The notes below the pieces were generated by a model that worked only from the letters and a program-made list of their open reading frames with translations, was not told where the DNA came from and did not search any database. A stretch of 64,000 nt of DNA from Ophthalmolycus amberensis. Lineage: Eukaryota; Chordata; Actinopteri; Perciformes; Zoarcidae. The first letter of the stretch is position 1. Each line of letters opens with the position of its first letter. The stretch spans positions 2,042,501 through 2,106,500 of the forward strand of contig JAFEUB010000796.1 in NCBI GenBank assembly GCA_024529925.1. The letters are read 5' to 3'. Of the stretch, positions 24,701-36,100 are shown in pieces. A program made the position numbers and the translations under genes.

Positions 24701-25370
24701 TTCTTTTGCCAATGACATGTATACACCTAAAACTCCAGGGCACAAAGGACATCTGCACGATATTGTGTGCATGTAATAACACAGTTTGTCCTCTAGATAG
24801 TGCCATAAGCTTACAATGAAGCAGCAATGAAAAAAAGCTGCTCTCTGTGTGTCTGTTAGCTTGTAATGTACTGCCAGTCAGATTAAGCAGACATATTGTA
24901 TGTGTTTGGTGTGTTTTGTGCAATTGATGAAGTGAAGTTTACATATACTGTGCCTTGTTTGCTTGCATTCAGCTACAATATTTATTCTTGAAACTGTCTC
25001 TGTGTGCTGTCTACTAAAACAGTCGGGGCCAAATTAACTTGATACCAATGTTGTATTTATCCGTACTCAGTCAGGTCTGTTTTGATGATCAGCCATGTTG
25101 TGTAATTATTAGTTAAAGATATTCCGTATAGAAGAACAAACAGCGTATCTAATATGCATATATCTTAATATGGGCATGGGCTTTGAAATGCCAACTTCAA
25201 CGGTAATGTTCTTCCATGTCCATTGGTGCTAAAGTTGTTGAATTCCTCTCAGAACTAGAGTGGAAAGCCAACTTTAGGCTATACACTTACTATGACTGTA
25301 AATGTTGAGGGCCGACCTGAACTGCACATGCCTAACTGAAGCTAACGGTGTTCATCGTTGTAGGCTTAAG
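21776..25370. other. Non-coding, nothing firmly recognised
   Basis: There is no supported gene. Overlapping frames at 23541-24052 have no conserved domain or convincing splice signals. The sequence has the AT-rich, repeat-poor character of the rest of the flank. Confidence 0.45.
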
Positions 25371-25420
25371 ATAGATAGATAGATATGTACTTTATTTATC
25401 CCCAGGGGGGAATTTAAGGT
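25371..25420 (+). repeat. GATA-repeat retroposon end
   Basis: ATAGATAGATAGAT followed by TGTACTTTATTTATCCCCAG and a G run matches a frequent end sequence of teleost retroposons (GATA repeats next to ACTTTATT-ATCCC). Only this short end remains. Confidence 0.55.
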
Positions 25421-28084
25421 CTGGCTTGTGGGAAAATAACACATCTTCTGTAAACTAAGAAGTTGAAATGTATTGTAGCAAGAGAAACCTTAAACGGGCT
25501 TATAAATAAATACAATAATGCTGTGATAAACATATGGCTAAACTCCATGCTGCTGCTAAGAGCTCTTCATACTGTAAATTTATGCTTAAAAAGTTTGGCC
25601 CGGGCCTTTGATTGTGCTTTAGAGAATGAAACAATGCTAGATTTAAACATTATCACTGGAGAGTACTACGGGGGCTGATTGGCAGTACAGATACAATGAA
25701 CAATGGTGGAAACATTAACTGTGTGCATAGAGAAACCAGTTTACTGTTGCTGATGTTAATGTGGCGAGAGGTCTGAGGAAGGTTCTGAAGAAGAGTTCTA
25801 CAAGAGCTACATGACAGCAAGGCAAGTGATCACATTAGTGCTTAACATGTCATATATGCTTGTCAAAACTAATTTCCCCCTATTGTAGTTCAGGATATTC
25901 TGTCTGACTCTCGCGCCTAATCATTTATGAATTTCTTATAAATGATAAAATTAACAACAACAAATTGCACTAAATACTATATTTGTATGACTTATCATTT
26001 TCAGTCTCATTCAGGCAAATCTGATGGATAGATTACTTCAACTTCTATGACCATCAGTTTGGCCTAAAAGAAGTCAGTCCCAGTTGTCATGAATCTAAAT
26101 GTAAAGGGGAGACTTCACTCGGTTACCAAGATATATATATATAGTCACTGTCAGAAGTTCTGTACAAAGTTGTGTAAAGATAAAATACCACTAGATACAT
26201 ATTGGAATATATATTTCGCTAAAGGTGAGAATAAGTGAAAACTATTTATAAAGGGAAATGTCCCTTTCACAATATGTTAAAAGCAGGATTTAGCTGAGTT
26301 ACTCACTAGATGGCAACATTGTCTTACGATAGAGTGGAGCCATGAGGGTCCCATGTGTGGTCTGGCTACTCTCAAAGTGTTAAATGTTACTCTTGTTTCT
26401 TTAGGTGAGGACAAAGAAATGCGTTTGTACTTTTCACTTACATACAATGTTAGTATCGTATGTACAATAGTGACTCATTAGGAAACGCTGTGATGAGTCA
26501 ACTTTCCACGAATAATGAAACCTCAATAGGTTGTATGGCCCCATTCTGGGTTAGTACGAGAAGATAATGGACATGGATTGCAGAGCTGTACCGCACGTCT
26601 GCGTTGAGCAGTATGAATCACCTTCTCCTCCCGCTGTCGTACGTCACACGACATTTTCACTTGTACATTTAGTTCCGCTGCATCCTGGTAAATGATCAGA
26701 GGTGTCATGTCGTTTCAAACCACATTAGCCTTTACCTCCCTTCATGTCCTGTGTCAGAGTGCCTTCTGAAAAGAGCTAATCAGATAGAGACAATGAGTGA
26801 ATGTCTGAGAACATATTTATGTTTTACAAAGGCGTCTGTCTGATTAATATCGATATCAAAATGGATGTAAATTTTATCATGTAAGAATGAGACAGCATGC
26901 CTTGAAAAAATGCTTTGTTAAAATTTCAAACTATGTACAAGAACTTTGATACTTTTTTCCCCTCTCATACTATTACATTCATTATGTCTCAATACATTGA
27001 CCCGAGTGTCTGATAGATTCCATGAGAATATACAATATACTTTATTTTGTGTTTAGTTGTTTATTGAAAGAGAAATCATTCAGCAATATTTTAAAAACTA
27101 TATGATAAAAGCTACTTTAAAAAAAAAATCACAATACATATAAAGAATCCTATGACATCTTGGTGATCCTTTTTGAGACATTTCTCTTTGTGCCTTCAGG
27201 CAGGTCAGAGGTCAGGGAGCTACACTAGAGTACAAAGGGAATATTTGTATGTTGCTCAAATCAACTACTTTTCTTGTTGGTGCGGCTTTTTCCATACTCA
27301 AAGCATCATAATGTGGGTTGTCATCGCCACAGTTTTTTTGGATCAATATAAAGGGATTTTACAAACATGCATTATACTTAATACAGATTGGCTTGTTTGG
27401 CCTAAATCATTGGGACCACTGTGACTTTATACTTTGTAAACATCATTACATTCAATGTGATTACCCAGATTATAATGTAAGAGATAACACACTGCGCTGC
27501 ATCCTTGGAAGAGGAAAGAGACAGTCAACGTAGTGTCCAATAGAGGGCACACAAGTGCTACAAATTGAATCGCTTCTCTCGGCTCATCCACTTATACAGA
27601 CGCAGACTACATTGTTTTCATGATGTGAATTCAGCCTTGCACATCCAATAATTGTGTATATACTGTATGGTTAGCTTCCAGAACATTGTGTGAGTATATT
27701 TGAATTCATACTGTAATTGTTATTAATTGGTATGCTGTAGTCTTGAGAGTGTAATTATGGTATTACTGTGTCTCTTTAAACATGACCTTAACTGGAATAG
27801 ATAACATTGTGATTGTCCAATAAACACAATGATCCCAAATCCAATTAGTTGCCATTCTACTGTGCAAGAGTTCAACTCTGCCACATCCAGCTCACCTTCT
27901 CAGGTCCCTGTACTCCAGAACAGTACGGATTAATTATTCAGCTACAATTACCGTGATGTCAATAGTAATTGCCACCAGTGCAGGGCTCCTCTGACATTGA
28001 GGCGGCCTGTTGTGAGACTGAGATTACGCTTCTCTCATGTTAAAATTCCCAATTTCAATCAAGTTACTGTATGTGTTCAAGCTC
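25421..28084. other. Non-coding, nothing recognised
   Basis: AT-rich sequence with a short TA run near 26130. No exon, RNA gene or transposon coding remnant was recognised. Confidence 0.45.
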
Positions 28085-28235
28085 TTGTGTGTGCACGCAC
28101 ACACGCACACGCACACGCACACACGCACACAGGCAGAGGCACATCCCCACACCCACCCAGGGGCAGTCGTGCATGACTGCACTCAAATAACCGGCACTAA
28201 TGCACACATACATACACACACACAAGTGCTTTCAG
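28085..28235. repeat. CA-rich degenerate microsatellite
   Basis: Interrupted ACACACGCAC-type repeats occur at about 28093-28131, with further CACA-rich sequence to about 28226. The open frame across them is an artefact of the repeat. Confidence 0.85.
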
Positions 28236-30553
28236 TTAAATTTGAGAAAAGTGACTGTAAAACACAGATAAGTGTTGCTCATTTTTCGTTTAACATTTGT
28301 AATGTTTATTATTAGACACATGTTTACTAGACTGTGGTAAGTGTCTGGTAATTGCTCAGTCCTTCCCATTACAAACAGGAGATTGAGGAGGTTTATGCAC
28401 AAACTAAAATATGCTGCTGTTATTGACATTAATAGAAATTGCATGCTAAAAATCTCTCAATAGTTATACATTTAACCTTAAATAACCCCTCTGCATCGCT
28501 GCCGTGGACACCCCTTACATCCACGATGAGCAAATTAATCTGCATGTTTAACATGAAATGCATTTGATATAGAATATAAAATGTGACATTAACCGAAACA
28601 TAGAATTGCTGAGTTACAATTTGTGATAAATGTATATGACAAATCTCACTTCCACTTGGCTTTTGGGAAAGCTGTCAATACCTTTCTGTTTTTGGCCATT
28701 CATTTCGTCCTTTTAATGTTTGCAAATAAACTGAACTGAACTGCAACAATATACCTTTGTGACTAGGAATCCACAACCGTCACATTTTGATATGATTTGA
28801 AACCTGCACCTCTATATGCACACACGTACAGTGAAAGTGAACTCTGACCTTAGAGTTACAAAATAGGCTACAGTTGTGTTCGCGTTTTGGCCTTGATTTC
28901 AACTCTCTCTTACCTTTTTCCATCATTTGAATGTGTGCCATCTCCATATTACGCTATTATGTCCGAGTAGAAGTCGTGTTAAAAAAAGAAAACATTAAGG
29001 GTTTTAATGTGAAGTGTGTACACAGACAAAGAGGAGAAAGCAGCAAAAATAGGTTTGGGAGAGCTAAAAAATATTATTTTCAAAATAGGAAGAATGTATT
29101 CTTACAATAACAGTAGTAGTGTACAACCCAGTACAGTATATAGAGATGTCTTTTTGCCTGCTGCTTTATATGACCCCCCCCCCCCCCTCCTCTTTTTCCA
29201 TTGGCTCTCTATGTGACTTAATTTCACCACTACTATGTTTTATCCATTAGACTGGGTGATATAGGAACTACTGCCTTGTTTCCATTGATTTCAAACTGAA
29301 TTTCATTTTGAGTTAGGGGACTAGGAATCTCATTACAAATTTCACACGTGCTTGGTTCGTCAAACTATTGAACTTCTGTTATCACAGTGAAGTTTGTGCA
29401 GCCAAACAGAAAAAAATTATATCCCAGGCTGAACAGAGTGGTCTAGTAAAGTAACTACTACGTTATAAATGATGCGTAATAATGTTGAATTGCTAATACA
29501 TTCACTTAGTTGAATGTCTATTGCTTCAGGTCTCTGTCCAACTAACACAATGCTGTAATAGTGTGCGTTGAGGATTTGTGGGCTGAGCTTATGGCGTTTA
29601 TGCCTAGTCTGGCTTGAGTGTTGAAACGGCTCACTATGGGGTCAGGAGTATTGATGGCGGTGATAAAGACATGTAATAATGTCATAAAGCCAGAGAAGAC
29701 AAGGAGCTGTAAGTGGAGATTGGCTGAAGAGTGTAACCGGTAATCAGTCAGCGGGGTGAAAAATGACGGGGCCAATGTGTGTGGACAGAAATGAGGAATA
29801 AAACATGGGGCTCACGAAGGCTGAGCAGACCAGAACAGGAAGAGGGCGGGGGAGTAAAGGTGACCTGCTCATAGAGGGGACGGACCTGTCGCATTTCCTG
29901 ATTACAACCAATAGGTCTCAATTTCACATGACACCACCAACTACTCATTTGGGGCAGGGTCTGTATTATAGGGCTTGGAGGAGAGAGGGGAGGTGGGTTT
30001 AATGACCCATTGGGTGTGCAATACCTTCCTAAAAGAGTAACCTCGGTGATGAAGAGTATTTTTTTGTGCCAGCACTTTTCCTTACCTGCTCCATTCATTG
30101 TTCTCCATTCTCAGTCTTTTAGCTCACTTCAAGCTGGTTTGAATGCAGTTGGGATTCGGTTCATTTTAAAATAATTTTATTTAGAAGTATTTTCTGTCGC
30201 AAACTACTAATTATTTTTTAATTGTGAGATTAATGAGTGGTGACTAAATTAAGTTGAGGTCACTTGCTGTAATTAACACAGATTTTCACAAATTTTGACT
30301 GACGGAGCTTTTTATGCAATGTGACAACATGGTCTGTGGTTTGAGGACGGTAAATAATCAAGTTTATCAGCAACACAAAAGGTCCAGTTTGAGACAGCGG
30401 ACACATCAGTCCAGCTGGTGTTAATAGACTGTAAAGGTGGGCCTGGTTCAAAGTAATTAGGTACTATATTGTCTCTGTTTACCCGTTAGTAGGCTAGAAG
30501 CTCCTGAAATGTTACACCTCAGCTAAACATCGTACTTCAGACGTGCTTTCTAG
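28236..30553. other. Mostly non-coding; small retroposon tail and poly-C
   Basis: A short LINE-like tail (GCAAATAAACTGAACTGAAC) lies at about 28721-28743 and a run of 14 C at 29174-29187. The stretch 29700-30000 is purine-rich with moderate GC and without a recognisable exon. Confidence 0.45.
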
Positions 30554-31150
30554 CAGATTCAGAACGCTGCAGCTCGAGTCCTCACTAAGACCAGGAGGGT
30601 GGATCACATCACTCCAGTTCTGAGGTCTTTGCACTGGCTTCCTGTCCAACAAAGAATTGACTTTAAAATCCTGCTGTTGGTTTACAAAGCACTGAATGGT
30701 TTAGGGCCAAAATACATCTCTGATCTGCTGCTACCTTATGAACCATCCCGACCCCTCAGGTCGTCTGGGACCGGTCTACTTTCTGTTCCCAGAGTCAGAA
30801 CTAAACATGGAGAAGCAGCGTTCAGTTTTTCTGCTCCACATATCTGGAACAAAGTCCCAGAAAGCTGCAGGTCTGCTGAGACCCTCAGCTCATTTAAATC
30901 AAGATTGAAGACCTTTCTGTTTGCTGCTGCCTTTAATTGAACCACATTCAATTAATATATTAATCAATTTCCTGCATTTCTGCATTTTACTACTGAATTT
31001 TATTTCTTACACTGTTTCTTTAATTGTTTTTAAATCTCCTTTTCTTTTGCCTTATGTTTTGATGCTTTTAATGGTTTTATGTGAAGCACTTTGAATTACC
31101 TTGTTGTTGAAATGTGCTATACAAATAAACTTGCCTTGCCTTGCCTTGCC
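30554..31150 (+). mobile_element. 5'-truncated L2-type LINE (C-terminus and 3' UTR)
   Basis: The reading frame starting at 30554 (QIQNAAARVLTKTRRVDHIT) runs through LHWLPVQQRIDFK, KALNGLGP, PYISDLL-like and APHIWNKVPE motifs to a stop at 30938-30940. These are the hallmark C-terminal residues of fish L2-group non-LTR retrotransposon polyproteins, after the reverse transcriptase core. The 3' UTR ends with GCTATACAAATAAACTTGCC and a short tandem tail of TTGCC units (31131-31150), the usual L2 3' end. Loss of the 5' end is typical of incomplete reverse transcription. The last 113 codons are uninterrupted, which suggests a fairly young copy. Confidence 0.93.
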
Positions 31151-31687
31151 TAGCACACAAATGACTTTGTGATGCAATCGTCTGAGGCAAAAGTAACGTG
31201 TGAGGTGAAAGGGACAGGTATGGGACAGTGTTTTAAAAACGGGACGTTTGGGATTCTAGTTTTGTGCTGATTTGACCCACTTGTCAACGCAGTTGCAGCA
31301 GCAGTGGCCATGACAATTAAGGCAATTAAGTTACTTAATACACGACGAATGCAATTTTCTTTCTTTTCTACTTTTCTAAGTCATAATCTCGTCAAATCTA
31401 AACATACAGACATGATACACATATTTCTAGACTCCGTGTGACTTACACATTCTGATATTCTCTCCATGTGGAATAAACGCCCAATAGATGGGCGTAACTA
31501 CAGGAATAAAGATGCACCATAAAAACTTCAGAACTTGCCAGAGAATCATCTCGTTTAAAAAAAAAGTTTTCTTCATACGAAGTCTGTACATCTATGGGTA
31601 TACTGCAAACATGAATTGCTAATAGCTGTAGTATTAATTCTGTCAATTTTCCATAATGTAAAGAAAAAAAGACATGTATAGCTATTA

Positions 31688-31972
31688 GGGCTGCCCCCTC
31701 TTCATCAATTAGTCAACTAATCTGTTGTTTTGGTCTCTTTATGTGATAAGCAATTCTTTTACCGTAAATACTTTTTCACGCTGAATTACTTATTTCCAAG
31801 AAGCTTATGAGCACATCGATGTCGAACACTAGATTTTCTGTGGTGCTTTTGCATGATTTTGTGGAGAAACTCAGGTTTACAGATCTGTCGATTTAAATCA
31901 CGTTACAATAAGTTACCAAAGTCATAAGAGTGTTAGTTGACTAAGAATTGATTTAGTTGAGGACGGCCCAGA
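31688..31972. mobile_element. MITE with imperfect terminal inverted repeats
   Basis: The left end (GGGCTGCCCCCTCTTCATCA followed by ATTAGTCAAC) pairs imperfectly with the right end (GTTGACTAAGAATTGATTTA followed by GTTGAGGACGGCCCA), giving inverted repeats of about 30-35 bp around a 285-bp element without coding capacity. This matches the non-autonomous GGGCTG...GTCGACTA family of DNA transposons abundant in teleosts, probably hAT-type. No clean 8-bp target duplication is seen; flanks AGCTATT and GGCTATG are only similar. Confidence 0.65.
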
Positions 31973-32249
31973 TGGCTATGCACTATTGGCGGTAATTGAG
32001 GAAATATGTTTTTGTGATTTAAGTGAAGTGAATCTTTTTTAAGATTGTTTTTAAGGTTGTTGGTGTCACTAATTTCTACTTTAGACACTGCATGTTATGA
32101 ATCGCAGCGACGCTGAGGTCCTCATAGGGCTGAACAACTTGCCGGTTAAATAAGGGTGATGCAATTTTAAAATGTAATGCCTTGATGCCAGTCGTTCTAC
32201 TCGGTCTTTGCCGCTCAGTTTTGGCCGAAGCATCTCAGGCTGTTCGTTT

Positions 32250-32420
32250 CATCTTTTAAATCACTTTCTAAAATTCCCTTTTATTTTGTCCTCTGTTTTT
32301 AATGGTTCTGCCTTGCCCTTATTGTTCTATTGTTTTATAATTCAGTTCAGTAGTCTTGTTATTTATCATATTATATTACACTGTTTAGGTGTCCTTTTAT
32401 TGTAAAGCACTTTGTTATTC
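32250..32420 (+). repeat. Degenerate L2 LINE 3' end
   Basis: The sequence decodes in part as SFKSLSKIPFYFV, comparable to the SFKSRLKTFLF end of the L2 protein at 30.9 kb. It is followed by a T-rich 3' UTR ending TTGTAAAGCACTTTGTTATT, the L2-type 3' signature. It is an older, unrelated insertion of the same group. Confidence 0.5.
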
Positions 32421-34840
32421 TGTTTGAAGGAACTAGGAACTACGTCTGGCATCAAGCAAAGGCCCGTGTTACCTGTGAGTCCTTTTGTTTCTATACATTC
32501 ACTACTGACTTGTGCACTGTGTAGCTGCTACAAGTTTGGTTAAATCTGTTCTATTACTTAGCTAAATTATGTCTTCAACTTCTGATTGATGCAACGAGGA
32601 GTCAATTAGCACTCGCCTTTCTTGGGAAGATGCTGGTGTTTTTAAATTCAAGTTTTGGAAGTGGGGGTTGTTGGTGGACACAACCTATTTCACTGAAACC
32701 CCTCTTTCTGCACTTATGAAGTTTTATTCAGATAAGACTGACGGCTTTCCCCTCCCAGAGCTGGGCGGGTGCCCAGTATGCAGGAGTTTATCTGGCACAC
32801 ATGTCCCTCCCTCCATATTTCACTTCTGGTTCTACTCTCTCTTTCTGATAGCTTTATCACTGCGGAGGGGTCAGATGCTGACACCAGCATAAGGGCTGCT
32901 TAAATCGCTCTAAACAACATCTATCATGGACTCTATAAAATAAGCTTCATGGCATGCACAATACCCTGGCCTCGTGTTTGGAAACGCTCGTCTATCATAC
33001 GGCTGCTTGACTCTAAAAAGCCTTTTTTTTTTGATGATATGTACAGGATTCAGAAGAGGACAGTTCTGATTTGGCCTTAATCAGTCTTTATGAGTAATTT
33101 TAGATTACAGACTGCATGGGGGATCTATCACTCATCATGAGGCAGGTAGGCTGTTTCCAAGGTGATGAATGGCACTAGCCTACAGTTCTGTTTATCGATC
33201 AGGAAGAAGCTTGATATTGGTAAAAACCCCTTTGGATAGCTAAAAAAGGTCATTGAGAGGCAGTAACATTTGTTCTGTAGTTCTGGAGGCATGGCAGGGG
33301 GGGGGGAAGGCAGAAGGACGAGGCGCGAAAGGGAAGGAAGGCGGACACTAATTGACTTTGATTATTGGCCTAATATTATGACATGCTGACAGGTGGCTCA
33401 TGCGGCTCAGAAAAACAAATGGAATGCAGATGCTTGAGCAGAGAGAAGAGACGCTGTTGTGGCCCTTAAATCAAAACAGTCCTGCAGGCCGTTCAGCAAC
33501 CACTAGATTAATAGGATGCCAACAGATTGCAGCAAAGAGAAATGAACACATGATAAGAAGAAAGAGCTTTCTGTGATGTGGCTAATTTTCCTGTTTTGAC
33601 AGTCTCCATGTGTTAAACAAAATGTTCTTATTGCCACAAATTTATCCGAGTTATTTTGACTTGAATAATTAAACATTTTAGATACCAAACACAGCTGCTT
33701 GTTTCTGTTTTCTGAATCTATGAAGAGGGTATTATGGTAAGTAAAAATGATCACGAACAGCCTATCACTTTAAAGATTAAGACATTTGTGGGATTTAAGT
33801 GCTATACTCATAACGGATATTACAATTAAGAGTAACAATCTCCAGAATTTTAGATTGTGATTTAATGTTAAACATTGTTATCCTGATAGTTGTGACTGAA
33901 AATGAATTTAGACTTAAAATTATTTGAACTGATAAGAGTATTTAATAAAACTACATTGCACACATGGAGACACTTAATATTGGCATTACGTAGTGAGCAA
34001 GGGGACATAATGAAGACACATCTACACTTGTGCTTGAGACGGTGTTGATTGCCCTTTTTCTTGAATTGAAGCGACTCTTCTGCATACAAATAGTGCAAAA
34101 TGGTGAAATGTACTCAAAGAAATACTCATTTATTGTTGTTATCTATGGTTTTTCTTGAACAATTAATTTCCACGACTACATTTTAACAGTGAGAGCTCAG
34201 CCGTATGCCTCCCGTTACAGCCTTGACTTGTCTTAGCTTATAGGGATAAAGGCAAGAGTCCCTGAATGCAAATCTTAAGTAGAGGAGCAAAATGTGTCTG
34301 GAAGAGCCAAAAAAGAGAACAATCAATGACCCAGAAAAGAGAAATTATTGTCCAAGCCCATCGCTTAATTTCTTTAAAAGCCTATTGAGAAGTCAGAACC
34401 GCTCAATGCACATCCACTAAAGTTAACACTCTCGGTATGCCATACAATTTAATTATTAGGACATGATTCATTCACTGAGTGGTCACCCATTCGATGGGAC
34501 CGTTTATGGCCCAGTGTACTCTTTACGGCTCAAGAATCCTCCTTTTGGTCAGTAATCACTGAACTGTACAAATGTAATTTAGATACTTGATTGAGGAAGA
34601 GATTTTGCTAATTAAGACTTTTTGTAGAGTGCATAATCATTTTGGCTGGTTATTCATCAGGAACAATGTGATGATTAGCCCTCGTGGCAGTCTAAGTGCT
34701 GCTTATCTGCTGGAAAGAAAAGTAAAGTCTCTCATCTTACAGGATCCTTTAGCTTATAACTAATCAGCCCAAGGAGTGTTTCTTTTTTTTTTATGCGAAC
34801 TGTATAACTGCACAACTCGTATCATAACATATAAACTGTG
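32421..34840. other. Non-coding, nothing recognised
   Basis: This includes a 10-base G run near 33297-33306. The stretch 33060-33500 has balanced composition with homeodomain-like AT cores but no exon. No RNA gene was recognised. Confidence 0.4.
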
Positions 34841-34843
34841 GGA

Positions 34844-34960
34844 GACTGTGGATCAGTGGTAGGGCGGGTGTGAATGGGTGAATGACATGTAGTGTTAAAG
34901 CGCTTTGAGTGGTCTGAAGTCTAGAAAAGCGCCTACACAAGTTCCATTTACCATTGACCA
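34844..34960 (+). repeat. SINE fragment with internal deletion
   Basis: A tRNA-like head (CTGTGGATCAGTGGTAGGGC) runs directly into the usual tail of the same fish SINE (GTGTGAATGGGTGAATGACA, then AAAGCGCTTTGAGTGGTC, then CTAGAAAAGCGCC and CCATTTACC). The B-box part between head and tail is missing. A related head occurs at 60.86 kb. Confidence 0.75.
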
Positions 34961-35439
34961 ATACGCATTGACCAATTACATTGAACATACGACTCTTCCA
35001 AACACCTGGGTTAGGGTTAGGGGCCGGATGTAAAAATAATTTATCTGTACAAAAACCATCCATACACTATTCCCACATATTACTGGTGTTGCTGTGTGCA
35101 CACAGGCACGTTCTAGAGTGAGCGGAGTCTGATATGGCGACACACTACTGTACTTTTATGGCCTCAGTAAGGCGAGGGGGACTTGCAATAATATTTTGCT
35201 GAATCCCTTGTAGACCTTCTCACTTCAGGAGGTGGTAAATGGCCAGCCGACTTGCCTCTAATTCTCTGAAGTGAGCGTTGGGCTGTATGTTATCTTACAT
35301 TCATTTTGTAGATGCCTTTGAACAATAAGTGCATTAAAACTCAAAAGGGACAAGCGCTGGATGTCATCAATAATTCGAAGTCCAACCCTCCCAAATAAAT
35401 GGACTAAGAACATGTTCGGAGAACTATATCGCAGGTGGC

Positions 35440-35870
35440 TTTTGAATATTTTTATGCCTGCACAGCGACTACAGCTGTGGCTGAAGGCCTATTTTCGGGT
35501 TGTCCGTCAGACGTCCGTCCGTCTATCTGGTCTATTCTAGTGAACGGCATGTCTCAGAACGCCTGGAGGGAATTCGATTTTGGAGGTTGAAGGTTTGTAC
35601 CATTCTAGTGATATCTCAGGATTGCCTGATTGCCAGAACGAATTTCTTAAAATTTGGTACAAATGTCCACTTGGTCTCGAGGATGAACTGATTTTGATAT
35701 TTAGAGGTCACTGATGTCAAATCCATCCCATCCTCTGGAATGCGATATCTCAAGAGCACCTTGAGGGGATTGATTACATTCATGCACATGAATAAAGTCT
35801 GTTGTATGACGGGGTCAACAGCTGTCCAGAGTTCCACCATCTCATCAAGATTGGAATCAGACTATATTTA
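35440..35870. repeat. Teleost dispersed repeat
   Basis: The segment from GGCCTATTTTCGGGTTGTCC through CATTCTAGTGATATCTCAGG, CCACTTGGTCTCGAGGATGA and AGAGGTCACTGATGTCAAAT to CCATCTCATCAAGATTGG resembles a high-copy fish repeat that I recognise from its 'CACTTGGACTCAAGGATGAACTG'-like core. It has no protein of its own; the frames at 35500-35691 and 35616-35840 are incidental. Confidence 0.6.
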
Positions 35871-35894
35871 AATGTGTTTCTGTCTTAACATAGC

Positions 35895-36100
35895 TACCAA
35901 CCAGAGCTACAACAAATCATTGTTTTCAGTATTCATTGATCTGCCAATTATTTTCATTGGCATGTGCTTGCTTTGTCTTACCAAGAGTCCAAAACCTACA
36001 GATATTCATAATATATAATCATAAATGACAAAGAAAAAAAGTGTGAATTTGTTGTCAAAATTGGTCGACGAATCAATTAATATGATAATAATTTCTACCG
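35895..36100 (+). repeat. Degenerate CTGCAACTAA-family element
   Basis: AGCTACAACAAATCATTGTT, then ATTATTTTCATTGGC, AAGAGTCCAAAACCTACAGA and GACGAATCAATTAAT are diverged versions of a very common teleost element that begins GGGCTGCAACTAACGATTA. Another copy is at 57.0 kb. Confidence 0.6.
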
